NCBI RefSeq assembly: GCF_001625215.2
Contig: NC_030385.2
Location: forward strand, 44,479,598-44,543,597
Origin: Daucus carota subsp. sativus
Lineage: Eukaryota; Streptophyta; Magnoliopsida; Apiales; Apiaceae
Direction: 5' to 3'
DNA: 64,000 nt
The position numbers were made by a program, and so were the translations under genes. Each line of letters opens with the position of its first letter. Within the stretch, counting starts at the first letter, position 1. Positions 25,425 through 41,451 of this stretch are shown one piece after another. Below the pieces are notes generated by a model, which had not been told where the DNA came from, ran no database searches, and saw only the letters and a program-made list of their open reading frames with translations.

Positions 25425-25692
25425 TTGGACCTGGACGTAACTGAAGCTTCATGGGAGGATTGCATTACAAGTCAGTTTTCTCAATTCAAAGCTTGAGGAC
25501 AAGCTTTTTGTTAAGGAGAGGCGTTTGTCAAGGAAGTTAGTTGTTAGGAGTTAGTTCAATGTGGAGGGAAAAACAGTTATAAGCAGTCCACTACTCTGTA
25601 ATAGGAAATCTATCTGATTTGTGAACAATTCTCTTTACTGTAATTCTGTTTGTTCCCCAACTCTCTCTGTACTTACATTCTTTAGTGTGAAT
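25425..25692 (+). pseudogene. Fragment of a gypsy (Ty3) retrotransposon: polyprotein end and LTR start
   Basis: The plus strand reads EASWEDCITSQFSQFK, then after a one-base frame shift LEDKLFVKERR. This matches the usual end of plant gypsy polyproteins (EATWED...FNLEDK). Sequence starting TGTCAAGG after a purine-rich stretch may be the beginning of the LTR. The piece stops at the Stowaway-like element that begins at 25697. Just upstream, about 55 bp carrying AAAAAATCAAAAATTGGGCC is duplicated (near 25337 and 25393). Confidence 0.5.
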
Positions 25693-25696
25693 ACTA

Positions 25697-25947
25697 CTCC
25701 CTCTGTCCCCCTCATTTGTTTACAGTTTTTTCACACTGCTCGACACGCATTTTAATGCGCATATAAAACATAGTTCTATAGCTTATTTTTAAATTTTTTC
25801 TTTTTTGTATAAAAATTTAAACATCAAATTTTTATACAGAAGAAAAAAAAGTTCAAAATAATTTACCGAACTACGTTTTACGAGAGCATTAAAATGCGTG
25901 CCGAGCCCCCGTCCCCCAATGTAAACAAATGAGGGGGACGGAGGGAG
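25697..25947. mobile_element. Stowaway-like MITE
   Basis: Ends are CTCCCTCTGTCCCCCTCATT on the left and AATGAGGGGGACGGAGGGAG on the right, with TA on both sides. It belongs to the same family as the degenerate copy at about 41105-41341, which shares the interior CACGCATTTTAA and its complement. Confidence 0.8.
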
Positions 25948-25949
25948 TA

Positions 25950-27099
25950 TCTTTTTGCATAACAAAAACTTGGTGTAGTTTTAAGACCAGTCCAACGGGC
26001 CAAGATGTACAATTCGGGCATAGTTAAAAACATTCGGCCTGTTCTTGAAAAGAATAATTTGGTGTGTTCTATATTGAAGTACAGAATGATGGAGTACATC
26101 TGATACATTCTCATTTAAACATCTATATTTTGTTTTAATTTCTTTTCATGAATGATGTGATAAATAAATATTTGATTTTAATTAAATAATTTAAGTAATT
26201 ACAGGGGTTGATTATTATTAATGTAAATGTAATTAATCAAACATTATCTACTAAAATTTGAGAACAATTTGGAAACAATTTTTAATATAGCATTCTTGGT
26301 TTCAAATAAGAAATTCAAATGCCTCAAATCTAAGGCGTTTGAATTGAGGTTGAGAATGGAAATTGGGAATAACAATGGGAATGATATGGTAACCCAAGAG
26401 ACAGGAAGAGTATGATTTAACCACCTAAAAGGATTGGAGTTGCCATTCCATAGCACCAAATAACTAATCCAAACACTTGTTATGAGATTAAGGTTCCGAT
26501 TCCCATTAACCGGGCTCATTAACCATGAACCAAACACTCTGAAACAAATTTTACATTTTTCTTCATACCATAAGTAACGGGGTTTATATAACAAATTACT
26601 AATCACATATTATAATATTGTATATAACAAATAGTTAATTTTATTTGAGCGTTAATTCATTTGACCTTAAAAAGATTATTATTATATAATGTTACACTTT
26701 TTCCCCTCCCAATTAAGTATACCGAAGCTTTATAATCCTCTGGCGGCCTAAAAGAAAGCACCAAAGGTATAGGTCGGGGGTTGTTTTGTGCTTTGACATC
26801 ATGCCGATAATTTTTTTTGGACTTTTGCAGCGAGTTAAATATTCTAGAAATTTTATTCTCGGTGACTGAAAATTTTAATTGTTAAACAAACACCTCTTCT
26901 TATCAATGGAGGGAACATTTATATATAATATATCGTACAAGACAATAATTCACTAAACAATATTATTTGTTTAATATCTAAATTATTTATTTAGTGAGCA
27001 TGTCGGCATCAACAATAACACGATTGAGTAATATGTTTCTAAGATATACTTACATTTTTGTACAGATATTCACCTTTTCAAAGTCTGAACACACTTAAT
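25950..27099. other. Gene-free AT-rich region
   Basis: No recognisable gene or clear paired repeat ends. Confidence 0.4.
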
Positions 27100-27102
27100 T
27101 AA

Positions 27103-27350
27103 GGTGGTGTTTGGCTACAGCTTTTAAGCCGACTTCTGGGCTTATAAGTTGGAAGCACTTATTTCGTACTGTTTGTGTAATAAGTCAAGAAGCACATATA
27201 AAAAGCTAGGAATGCTAGCTTTTGTTTCAGGACTTCTGCTTATTTGCCAAACACTTTAATCACTTATAAGTCTTGTCTGACTTCAAACTTCTACTCCACT
27301 TATTTATTTTAAGCAAGAAGCACTTATTTTAAGCTCAGCCAAACGGCCCC
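27103..27350. mobile_element. PIF/Harbinger-like MITE
   Basis: Left end GGTGGTGTTTGGCTACAGC; right end, as reverse complement, GGGGCCGTTTGGCTGAGC. TAA duplications flank it at 27100-27102 and 27351-27353. The interior carries ACTTATAAGT-type palindromes. It is the same family as the copy at 37686. Confidence 0.7.
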
Positions 27351-27353
27351 TAA

Positions 27354-29080
27354 ATGTCTTTCATTTTCACTGGTCAATTCTTTGACAACTGATCGGAGAA
27401 TTTGTATTTCTTTTTAATATAAAATATAAAATATACCAAAAACTAATGATTGAAATCTCTCTTGAGCCTGTGCCAGTCATGGAATCAATTTATAATCGAC
27501 TAGTATTACAATATATTACAGAAAGATTTAGGTTTAATTTGAAGGAACTCTGAGATATTTGCTCATATTCTAGCGGAATACTAAGTTATAGGCTTTAGAT
27601 TAAGTTTGTTATCAGTCTTGTAACATCATTATGAATCTTCATGGAAGCATATTTAAGTTAATTAAATTAGTTAATATACAAGATCAATCTTCTTGTCTGT
27701 GTTAAGTCGGATATATTTTTCGAGCAAAAGCATTTTGTAAGTTATTTTGCTAATTATATATGATCTTCAATATTTTACTTACAGGATATTGATAATTTTG
27801 AATTTTGTATTGATCAAATAAATATATTTATGATGATATATAAAATAATATATTTTTCTTGATGAACATACCTACTCTGAAAAGTCTTTGATGAAGTAAC
27901 GGTTTTAAAAAAACTTGATTGGAATAAAAAAATATAAACATTTTGAACTCATGGCTTCCCCGTTTGATTGTCTCGTCCCGGCTAGTTACCGATTCAAAGT
28001 CAATGACTATTTTGTTCTGAAATATTTTACCGAAGAAACTATCATGTATTCAACTCAGATCACGACCACTAAAATAATTCAATGGATAAAATTGAGTTAT
28101 CAATTGAAATTTAATCCCAAAATAACTATATATAGGAATTAGGTGTCGAATTCGTATCACGTATTTTGATTGACGGGTATAATGAATATGTTGATTTAAA
28201 TTATTTAACTTATTAAATTTAGTTAGTTTAATGGCAAATTTAAACTATATATTTTTCAGTCATTAACAATTTTATATTAAATGCTTAAATAAAATTGTAT
28301 AAATATAGATGCATATAATTTATGAGTTTTAGTTTTCATTATCAAAAATCACGCGTGACTTTAAAATAAATACTCTATCCGTTTTAGAATATTAATTGTT
28401 TTTATCAAATTCACATATATTAAGTAAATATTAAATAGTTATTTTGTTTTTGATTATACAGTTAAGTTAATCTGAACATTATTCAGAAAAACATGCTTTT
28501 TATTTATTTCAAGTAGAGGGTAAAAATTTAGTATAAAATCTCGTGCTTCCATAAATTCATTATATACCTCAAATTTCCTAGCATAAAATTTACTTGGGAT
28601 CATATAAAAATGATAATTATAAAGATATAATTTAAAAAATATTTGCAATAAACCAAGAGTAGAACACGTTTTCCAGAAAATTTTATTCTTACGAGGAGTA
28701 TGCAGGTATTTCAAGCAGAAAGACAGTAGGTCTGTAGATCGATACCCCGTACTCAGCAAATGAAGTTGGACTTGAGATTACATTTGTCTTATTTTAAGCT
28801 CATTTATAACTTCGTACATGTAACGCAATATATAACTTACAGTTCTTTTATTATTTGCGGCACACCAATTAGCCAAACTGAAATAATCAAATTATACATA
28901 AACCCTAGCTAGTTTGTTGACAGATCTGATCTACACGACTTGAGCGACTAATATCATTGTACTGCAATAATATTACATTAAAACTTCCACAGAAATCAAA
29001 TAAATGTAACCTTACAAGCTATCGGAGTTAACCACAGCCACTTGATTGCGGAAAGACCCGCAACCCTTTAAGTCTTTAGC
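27354..29080. other. AT-rich region downstream of desaturase gene 1
   Basis: No gene recognised. Roughly the last 200 bp, next to the stop codon of gene 1 on the minus strand, should hold its 3'UTR. Confidence 0.4.
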
Positions 29081-30214
29081 TCAAAACTTATTGTTATACC
29101 AATATATCCCTTTGTTCTGTTGATCTTCCTCAACGTAGACACAATCACTTATGGTGTTCCAAATTGACTTATAGAATGGGGTGAAATCATACTGATAGTA
29201 CTCGCCCAATATTGGCTTAAATGCTTTGGTGGCTTCTACCGCATGGTAATGTGGCATTTTCGGGAAGAGATGGTGCGCTACATGAGTATTCGGCTGCTGA
29301 TGAAACACCGTGTTGAGAAATCCGAAATCTCTATCGATGGTAGCCATGGATCCCTTTAGCCATTCCCACTCGGAGTGATCATAGTAAGGTACGAGAGGGT
29401 TCGTGTGTTGAAGTACGGCCACTATGATAAGCATAGCATTTGTGAATAGGTATGGACCTCCGTAGATGAAAGCGACCCATGCGAACCCTTTTAGCAAAGC
29501 AAGTTTGTACAGTGCAAAGATGACGGCCAAACACCCAGCATCGGAAAGCAGGACATGAGCGCGTTGCTTGTATGAAAACATTGGACTATACGGATCAAAA
29601 TGGGAGGCGAATCGATCGTAAATTCGACCACGGAAGTTGACAAGAAGGTATAGAGGCACGGCAACAACTAGAACAGCACCAACAACAAAGAATTTCGCCA
29701 CAGGGTTTTTGAGGTATCTGAACATCAAGGGAACTTGGGACTTGAGCAGTGGGATATCAAATTCCTCTTCTTCTAGGGATCCAGTTCTCGAGTGATGGCG
29801 ATGGTGGCTGTACTTAAATGAAAAGTAAGGAAACAGAACGACAGAGTGGGTGATGAATCCGACTGTGTCGTCGAGCCATTGGTACTCACTGAAAGCGTTG
29901 TGTCCGCATTCGTGACCTATGACCCAAAATCGGGCTAGTATACAGCCTTGAAGCAATGAATATATGATCCCAGAAGTAACAAGATAGAGTTTAGAAGACT
30001 GAATCAATTCAGAGGTTAAGATATAGTTTGCGGCGATGTGGTAAAGAGAGAATAAGATGACGACATCTAAGACAAGGTATGACAAAGAGCGAATCGCCGA
30101 ACGCTCAAAACAGTGAGGCGGAACTGCTTTCTTAACATCACTTAAAGTGAATGGAGGTTTAACGTAAGGAGATCTTGATGTTCTTTTGATGGCAGTGTTC
30201 AACTTTTGCTCCAT
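29081..30214 (-). CDS. FAD2-like: Divergent FAD2-like fatty acid desaturase, gene 1 of 5
   Basis: Encodes 377 residues, an ER membrane di-iron enzyme of the FAD2 (oleate delta-12 desaturase/acetylenase/hydroxylase) family acting on phosphatidylcholine-bound fatty acids. The three histidine boxes are HECGH (101-105, followed by Asn106), HHRHH (137-141) and HVAHH (311-315). All eight ligand histidines are kept, but housekeeping FAD2 has HECGHH, HRRHH and an LQHTH loop, which is LQHTN here (268-272). Hydrophobic membrane segments lie at about 45-65, 78-100, 117-131, 174-195, 222-240 and 245-268. The C-terminus YNNKF is an aromatic ER-retrieval signal. The ATG follows a 5'UTR intron (30219-30305, 87 bp) as usual for FAD2. 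A TATA box lies at 30369-30376. It groups with genes 4 and 5 (YKLALLKGFAWVAF, DRDFGFLN). The exact reaction, desaturation or acetylenation, is not determinable here. Confidence 0.93.
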   Translation of the reverse strand: MEQKLNTAIKRTSRSPYVKPPFTLSDVKKAVPPHCFERSAIRSLSYLVLDVVILFSLYHIAANYILTSELIQSSKLYLVTSGIIYSLLQGCILARFWVIGHECGHNAFSEYQWLDDTVGFITHSVVLFPYFSFKYSHHRHHSRTGSLEEEEFDIPLLKSQVPLMFRYLKNPVAKFFVVGAVLVVAVPLYLLVNFRGRIYDRFASHFDPYSPMFSYKQRAHVLLSDAGCLAVIFALYKLALLKGFAWVAFIYGGPYLFTNAMLIIVAVLQHTNPLVPYYDHSEWEWLKGSMATIDRDFGFLNTVFHQQPNTHVAHHLFPKMPHYHAVEATKAFKPILGEYYQYDFTPFYKSIWNTISDCVYVEEDQQNKGIYWYNNKF

Positions 30215-30368
30215 GTTTCTGCAAGGATTCAGAATTAATTAGCTTCTAAACACTTGAAAATTAAATACAGTTAACATACAATTTAGAGATACAAGAATAG
30301 TTTACCTTGCTCCAGTGCCTTGACTTGCGAATCTTAATTGTTGTGGCAATTGTGTACAAAATGGCTGG

Positions 30369-30376
30369 TATATATA
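30369..30376 (-). promoter_or_regulatory. TATA box of desaturase gene 1
   Basis: On the minus strand this reads TGCCTATATATACC. The same GCCTATATATA context stands before the other four desaturase genes. Confidence 0.75.
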
Positions 30377-31448
30377 GGCACTTCGCACTTTCAAATCCCC
30401 AGCCGGTCAAAGCCCCCTTTATCCTAGTTGAAATATTAGGAGTGCCATGTTCTAGATGTCCTCGTAAGAATAAAAAACAATAATCAATACATAAAATTAT
30501 TTTCTCTAATATTTAACTTCCAAATGGCATTTCTTTATGCAAGTAAAATGTGTCCTATTATGAGGTGGCCAATCATATTTTAGTCCTTGGTTTTCTACTG
30601 TTGAAACTTGAAAGTATACATACACAGGCGGCTTTTCACTCACGTAAGAGAGTAGGAGAACCTACTTACAACTATACAAGCGAAACGTAATTTTAATTTA
30701 TGTGTTTATATATTTTTCGAAAAGTAATAATTTATATTGTATAAATATTTTAATAATATAATAATAAATTGATTGTGTACGTAATTGTAAAGTTTAATTT
30801 TCAAAAATGAAAAAGAAACGGAAAAAAATTAAAATTTGTAATTTTTAAGATTCTGACTTATAAATCAAAATATAATTTATAATTTTTTTATTGCACAAAT
30901 ACTACGTACGAATGAGCTTAATACAGAAACTCGAGAAATAATCAATACCCAAGTATACATGTAAAACATACATGTAGTATCATTTACATGTGATTGATAT
31001 AAAATAGGCTCAATTATATCCTATAAGAAACAAGGTTAAGATTTATTTTATTTAAAAACAACAGACGCCTCTATGATTAACGGAATATTTGAGGGACTCG
31101 TTTCCTCGAAGGCAAGATAGAATTAAATATTCAAGCCATCACTTATATGCCGAATACCCACAGCATATGTGTGGAACAACGGACCGAGACAGATGTGCAT
31201 CACGTTTTATATGGTTAAATTATCTGCACGCATATAAATTATCTTAAATTAAGTGTAGCATGTGTTGTTTTAGACTTAAAAGAACAACAAATCACAAGGA
31301 TCACGGTATACGAACTACACTAAATGTAAAATACTTGTCATCTATTTTAAGCCTAGCTAATAGACCCTATCTTTCGACTGGTCTCACGTAATCCTATGAT
31401 AGTCATAACTGGCAACGGTAATTTAATGATATTGGAATACAGATTAGA
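30377..31448. other. Upstream region of desaturase gene 1
   Basis: A stretch near 31101-31150 (GGCAAGATAGAATTAAATA then CAAGCCATCACTTA) is homologous to the region just upstream of gene 4 near 53560-53605. It therefore belongs to the duplicated promoter block. No gene. Confidence 0.45.
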
Positions 31449-31454
31449 TAGAAA

Positions 31455-31458
<4 letters not shown>

Positions 31459-31490
<32 letters not shown>
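31459..31490. repeat. (TA)n microsatellite, left border of element 31492
   Basis: A run of about 16 AT units ending at the start of the element that follows. Confidence 0.9.

Positions 31491-35906
<4,416 letters not shown>

Positions 35907-35974
<68 letters not shown>
35907..35974. repeat. (TA)n microsatellite
   Basis: A run of AT units after the 850-bp element. Confidence 0.9.
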
Positions 35975-35981
<7 letters not shown>

Positions 35982-36114
35982 GAAGTCCACTTACTTAAGA
36001 ATTATAATTTTCGCTCTATTATTAGTATTTGGTTTAGCTTAGTCTTTTGAAATGAACAGTTCATTCTTTTAAAAATGATATAGCACTCATGAATTAGCTG
36101 AAATATTATATACT

Positions 36115-36727
36115 TGTTGGGCCGCGCAACACCCGTCAACTCCGCATTAGTATGATATTGTCCGCTCTGGGCCGTGGCCAAGCCCGCACGGATTTGCTTT
36201 CGGGCTCCTCCCAAAAGGTCTCATACTAATGGAGTTCTTTGGCTGCTTATATTCAAGATAAATCTTCTATATCTTTCCGATGTGGGACTTGGGTTGAACC
36301 CACTCAACAATCTCCCCTCAATCCAAGAACCACCAATCTTGTGACCCTTATACCGCCGCTCCTCATCGGTTCCTCATCTTGCGGGACACGCCGTCCGACC
36401 ACCTTTGTCGGAAAGACTTTCGACACAAGCCGTCCAAGACCTCCAATCGCAGTTCTGGAGAGCCTCCCCCACATGACACAACTACAGCCCGCAACCCCGG
36501 GATCAACTTATGAACCTCGCTCTGATACCACTTGTTGGGCCGCGCAACACCCATTAACTCCGCATTAGTATGATATTGTCCGCTTTGGGCTGTGGCCAAA
36601 CCCGCACGGATTTGCTTTCGGGCTCCTCCCAAAAAGCCTCATACTAATGGAGTTCTTTGGCTGCTTATATTCAAGATAAATCTTCTATATCTTTCCGATG
36701 TGGCACTTGGGTTGAACCCACTCAACA
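36115..36727 (-). mobile_element. TRIM retroelement (miniature LTR retrotransposon)
   Basis: Two direct repeats of 195 bp (36115-36309 and 36533-36727) share nearly all bases. On the minus strand each starts TGTTGAGTGGG and ends GGCCCAACA. Directly after the first minus-strand LTR comes TGGTATCAGAGC, the primer-binding site for initiator Met-tRNA. Just before the second is a purine-rich tract (GGATTGAGGGGAGAT). Total length is 613 bp with no coding capacity, which fits a TRIM. The flanking 5-mers ATACT and ATAAT differ by one base, so the target duplication is imperfect. Confidence 0.85.
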
Positions 36728-37202
36728 ATAATTCTCTTTCGCATTAATTTTCAATCTCGTATCCTTTTACTTCATTGTCGTTTTTCATTTCAACTGGTGA
36801 TCTCAAATATATGTGATTCAGAAATAAATAATAGTCAGTATATAGTATTGCTTTTCCTAAACCGTTCTAAATACTTGCACATTTTTTCAACATTATAATC
36901 ATTATTTTTTATCATGCTTGCTTTGCTTTCTAGAATGTCGAATGTAAGGTAACGTGACAGTCTAGTACTATCGAATGTCACGAACAACAATCGAGAGCGC
37001 AAGGACTTGACGATATGACCAATATTATAAGATGTCCGCCACGTTCAGTTGCTTGACGAGAACTGAATATATATTTTAAATAAATCCGTTTTTCTTTGTT
37101 TATGACTGAATTATTGCAGTATTCTTTTAGACGACAGAGGCCCATAAACTTGACTTGGACCGTTCAAATTAACTATAAGATTCAAGAGATATTCTTGATA
37201 TA

Positions 37203-37503
37203 CTCCCTCTGTCCCTCTCATTTCTTTACGGTTATTTTGGGATGTCCCTCTCATTTCTTTACGTTATTATAAATAATAAGTTTTTCTCATCATTACACCC
37301 ACTATCTTCCTCTACTATCTCATATTTAACAATAAAAACTACTATTACACCCACTACTTTCCTCCATTATCTCAAATCTATTATTAAATATTGATAGGTC
37401 CCACCACTTTACCCACTTTTCATCTAACTTTACTCATTTTTTATACATTGTCTTGGTCTCCGTGTTTTCCTCCAATGTAAACAATTGAAGGGGACGGAGG
37501 GAG
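37203..37503. mobile_element. Stowaway-like MITE, about 300-bp family
   Basis: Starts CTCCCTCTGTCCCTCTCATT and ends GAAGGGGACGGAGGGAG, with TA at both sides. The interior, with repeated TTACACCCACTA and TATTGATAGGTCCCACC, is shared with the copies at 44771 and 62415. Confidence 0.8.
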
Positions 37504-37685
37504 TATATAAATAATTATATACTCTACGAATTTTGTTTTTTATAACATGATTTAAACAACATGTTACTATCGAATGACATGAACAACTGTATAAAATGCA
37601 GGACTTCCAAAATTGAACGACTTTTTTGTCAAGTCAACAATTGAAGGGTTATTTCTATCATTAAATAATAAATCCAAAAGATTAT

Positions 37686-37975
37686 GTGGGTGTTTGGCAA
37701 ACTCAACTTATTGCTTATTTGGAAGAGAAGTTGTTTCAACTTATTTATGTAGTGTTTGGCAAACACGTCGAAGTACTTAAAATGGGGCTTAAAAGCCCCG
37801 AAAAAAAAGCTAGGAAACCTAGCTTTTTTTGGGTTTGAAGCTTATTATAGCAAAATAAGTCACGAGTATCCAAACACTTTTAATAACTTAAAAGTTCAAA
37901 CCAACTTTTCACTTATAATACACTTCTTTACTTTAAGCAATAAGTCACTTCTTTTAAGTTTAGCCAAACGGCCCC
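37686..37975. mobile_element. PIF/Harbinger-like MITE
   Basis: Left end GTGGGTGTTTGGCAAACTC; right end, as reverse complement, GGGGCCGTTTGGCTAAACT. TAT flanks both sides (37683-37685 and 37976-37978). Related to the element at 27103. Confidence 0.65.
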
Positions 37976-37978
37976 TAT

Positions 37979-38736
37979 AACGCATCCATTGAAAGTCTGC
38001 ATAGTGCATACACTTTTTTATCCGTTAAGTAACAAAACTTCACAATTTAAATAATAAAATATTATCTGCTCAAAATTTATCGGTCAGCCATTCAAAGTTA
38101 ATTTCACAACCAAGTAACGTAAGTAATCGTCCTCACTATTTACAAACACTCAGCTGAGACATTCCCAGATCCGGTAAAATTGTCCTGATTCGAGAAGCAC
38201 ACATGAAATATATGATTTTAAAAATCGTGTTTATAATCGAATCAAATAATTAGAAAATTTGTGACAAAATATATATTTTGAAAATTAATTAATTAATCCT
38301 GTCAATATGATTTGAAACAATATCTTACCCAACATGTCTATAGAATTGCAGGACAACTTAGAGCATCTCTATATTCAGCTAAATTTGATTCATAGAATTA
38401 AGACATTCCGTTTTAATGATATATTGATTGAGTATATTTTAAAATTAATATATTATTAATATTTTAAATTATTATAAATAAAATATTTCATTTCAATATG
38501 GTAATAATCGACATGAAACTTTCATACTCATTTCTTACAAATATGTAGATATTCGACAAATATAACCAATATTCGAAAGTTGATTATATTTATCGACAAG
38601 AAGAATGTACATTGGAGCTGAATTTTTTTATACATAATCTCTATATTTTTTATTTATACCATGTATTAGTGATTTTTAATGAAGGATTCTACGTGATTCA
38701 AGATGTTCTTAAGTGGTTGTGCGGTATTCCTACACA
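37979..38736. other. AT-rich spacer
   Basis: No gene or clear element recognised. Confidence 0.4.
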
Positions 38737-38746
38737 CACACATAAC

Positions 38747-38750
<4 letters not shown>

Positions 38751-38782
<32 letters not shown>

Positions 38783-40171
38783 AAAATGAGAATAAATCTC
38801 AACGAGAATCGGCAATTCACCGTAATAATTCTTTCATTCAAGAAAGCTTATTATCTAACCGTCGGACATGCAAGATGACCGGGGAAATTTAGACAATAAA
38901 ACTTTAATGTCCGAAAAGAAAACCGGCCTTCTTCCAAGAATCCTGAAAATAAAGGAGAAACAAAAGAATATAAGTCGATATATTTAACAGATTACATCAA
39001 AATATTCCCACAATCATGATAACTCATGATTGAGACAATTAAGCTCTTAATTAAGGCATCATAATAAAATATTAATATCCTTAATTAAGACACAATTAAC
39101 GCCCTCAAATAAGGCCCAATTAACGCCCTCAATAAATAGGCACAATTTACGCCCTCAATAATTGAGGCACAATTTACGCCCTCAATAAAGAGGCATAATT
39201 AACGAGGCACAATTACCGCCCTCAATTAAGACACAATCAACGCACTTTCCTTTCTGAAACCGGATCCGGATCCCGTTCTGAAACCGCCGTCACCGCCACC
39301 ATCGGCCACCACCACTATGCTATCAATCAAGGTGCCTCGTCGTATGCGAAGCGAACAACGAAGCGTATCACATGTAACATGAAAAATCGCCAAAAACACC
39401 AAAAACCAAACGAAACACAGGGATTAAACAAACAAACAAATACACACAAACAAATAAGATTAAAATCAACACCTTTCGTAATTCCACTCAAAATCGGCTA
39501 TATGAATATTGATATGGATAAAAATAGAGAAGCAGAAGGAGAAATGAAAAGCAGAGAATGAATGAAGAAATTAAAGAACTAACCTTCTGCATAAATTGTA
39601 TGGTTAAAATAGAGGAAGAAGCATGGCGATTCGTGTCACCATCTTTTACAGGTAGAGAGAGTCCTTCACGGTGTCCATTTGTGCTTCCTTCTGCCATCGC
39701 TCTTGTTTCTCTTTGTTAAATTTAGATGTATTCGCCCTTGATAAGGGTAAAATGATCCAAAAGTCTCAGTTGCTCAGATGATTATATTTTTTCCGGTAGC
39801 AGTTGTTAATTACCAAGTTCACGTATATAAGCACACTGATATACTATAGAACATGTAAATATACATTCTTTTATGCATTAAGAGCAGATCATGTACGAGA
39901 ATTGCTTAGTAGAGAGTTGTTTAAATTAACACCGACACACAAGGGGATTCTATATTGATCATATGCGTAATGATGCTATTATTTACAAATAACCACGAGG
40001 TAAGCTCCTTTCTCTCTTCTTAGAAATTGTTGTCTTTCTTTTTGCGATGTGATATTTCAACCAAATTACGAACATTGTTGGGCTATTGAGCACACAAGGA
40101 AAGTAAAGCATTTTGGAAAAAATATGATACTACTTCCAAAAGCACTTAAACAAGGAAAAAAGAACTTTTTT
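38751..40171 (-). mobile_element. Retroposed insertion with poly(A) tail and long target duplication
   Basis: A run of about 32 T (38750-38781) is a poly(A) tail on the minus strand. The same 14-16-bp sequence, CACACATAACTGATTT, stands at 38737-38752 and 40172-40187: a target duplication of the size made by LINE-type machinery. The 1.4-kb body has no reverse transcriptase. Instead its minus strand reads like the start of an ordinary gene: an ATG at 39697 opens a 38-residue exon (MAEGSTNGHREGLSLPVKDG to TIQFMQK) followed by a good donor AAG|GTTAGT. Degenerate tandem repeats around CGCCCTCAATAAAGAGGCA lie at about 39080-39240, between that donor and the tail. I do not recognise the source gene. 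Confidence 0.7.
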
Positions 40172-40495
40172 CACACATAACTGATTTGTTTGACAATTAG
40201 AGCATTTTCAATTGGGTTAGTTAAAATTGGTTGGCTAAATGAGATATATAAGATATTGTGTAAAATTAAAATTTGTTGAACCCATAAAACATTATACTTC
40301 AATGATAATGGCTGTATTGATTAGTTATATTTTGAAAATAGTATATTAATAATATTTTAGATTGTTATAAATAAAATATATCACTTCAATTTCGTTATAA
40401 AATGGATTTTTGTAAAAAATTTCTCATAGTTCTGTAGAGATTGGACAAATATAACCAATTATAAAGAGATTGATAATATTCATAGATAAAGAAAA

Positions 40496-40733
40496 TGTTT
40501 GAGTGGTTTCAACCCAAGTCTCACGTCGGAAAGATAAAGAAGATTTTTCTTTAATATAATCAGTTAAAGAGCTCTATTGAGAGGCCTTTTTAAAGGAGCT
40601 CGAAAGCAAATCTGTGCGGGTTTGGCAACGGCTCAGAGGCACAATATCATATTAATGCGGAGTTAACAGGTGCAATATCATATTAATGCGGAGTTAACAG
40701 GTGCTGCGCGACCCAACAAGTGGTATGCGGGCA
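40496..40733 (+). mobile_element. Diverged TRIM LTR with primer-binding site remnant
   Basis: The plus strand reads TGTTTGAGTGGTTTCAACCC and so on to CGCGACCCAACA (40496-40718), homologous to the LTR of the TRIM at 36115 in the opposite orientation. AGTGGTATGCGGGC follows, a decayed Met-tRNA primer site. A unit of about 34 bp around ATATCATATTAATGCGGAG is tandemly duplicated inside. No second LTR is seen. Confidence 0.65.
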
Positions 40734-41104
40734 AGGTTAAGAAGTTGAGCCTGGAATTTATTTTATTTTTATGATTTATTCGACAATCGTCAGATTTGAC
40801 ATTCAAATGATTAGCTCATCAAATATTTATTTATTTATTTATTATTATTATTATTATTATTCTGATAATTTAAAAATCATTTATATAATAAAAACATTCA
40901 AACTAATAATATAAATTATACAATTATCATATTAAACAATTATAAGACATATTTGGTTATTTTAACTTTAGGCTTTAGCCAAACCTGCTCTATGACTGAC
41001 ATCCATGAAAGATATACATGTAGCAAACAAAATCACATCATCCTCACATTCATCTGCTCCGATCTCCGGATGAATTACATTTTTCTTGATTTAAGTATAT
41101 ATTA

Positions 41105-41341
41105 TTCCCTCCACCCCTCATTTGTTTACATTGAGGGACGGGAGCTCGGTACGCATTTTAATACTCTCTTAAAACGTAGTTAGATAAATTATTTTGAACT
41201 TTTTTCCCTTCTCAATAAAAATTTGATGTCTAAATTTTTATAAAAAAAAGAAAAATTTTAAAAATAAGTTACAAAACTATATTTTACCTGCGCCTTAAAA
41301 TGCATGTCGATCGGTGTGAAAAAACGGTAAAGAGACCGGAT
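41105..41341. mobile_element. Degenerate Stowaway-like MITE
   Basis: Starts TTCCCTCCACCCCTCATTTG. The right end is decayed (GTGTGAAAAAACGGTAAAGA). The interior matches the element at 25697. It sits just beyond the conserved 3' flank of desaturase gene 2. Confidence 0.55.
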
Positions 41342-41451
41342 TTAATTTATAACAGCAATCACAGTACAACGTAAGAGAACTGAAACATGAACAGAAACCA
41401 ACTTAAAGCATTACACAGTACCAGACGACACTCAGATTTGAGCATTTTTAC

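Noticed and set aside
26244..26606. 120-residue minus-strand frame
   Set aside because: No family resemblance. Surrounding sequence looks like repeat-derived non-coding DNA, though I could not define its ends.
36002..36632. Open frames of 70-109 residues
   Set aside because: They lie in the LTRs and interior of the TRIM. The repeated peptide GGARKQIRAGLATAQSGQYH is just the duplicated LTR.
39060..39240. CRISPR-like spaced repeats
   Set aside because: The units (CGCCCTCAATAA...GGCACAATT) are degenerate tandem repeats without unique spacers, in a plant nuclear context.
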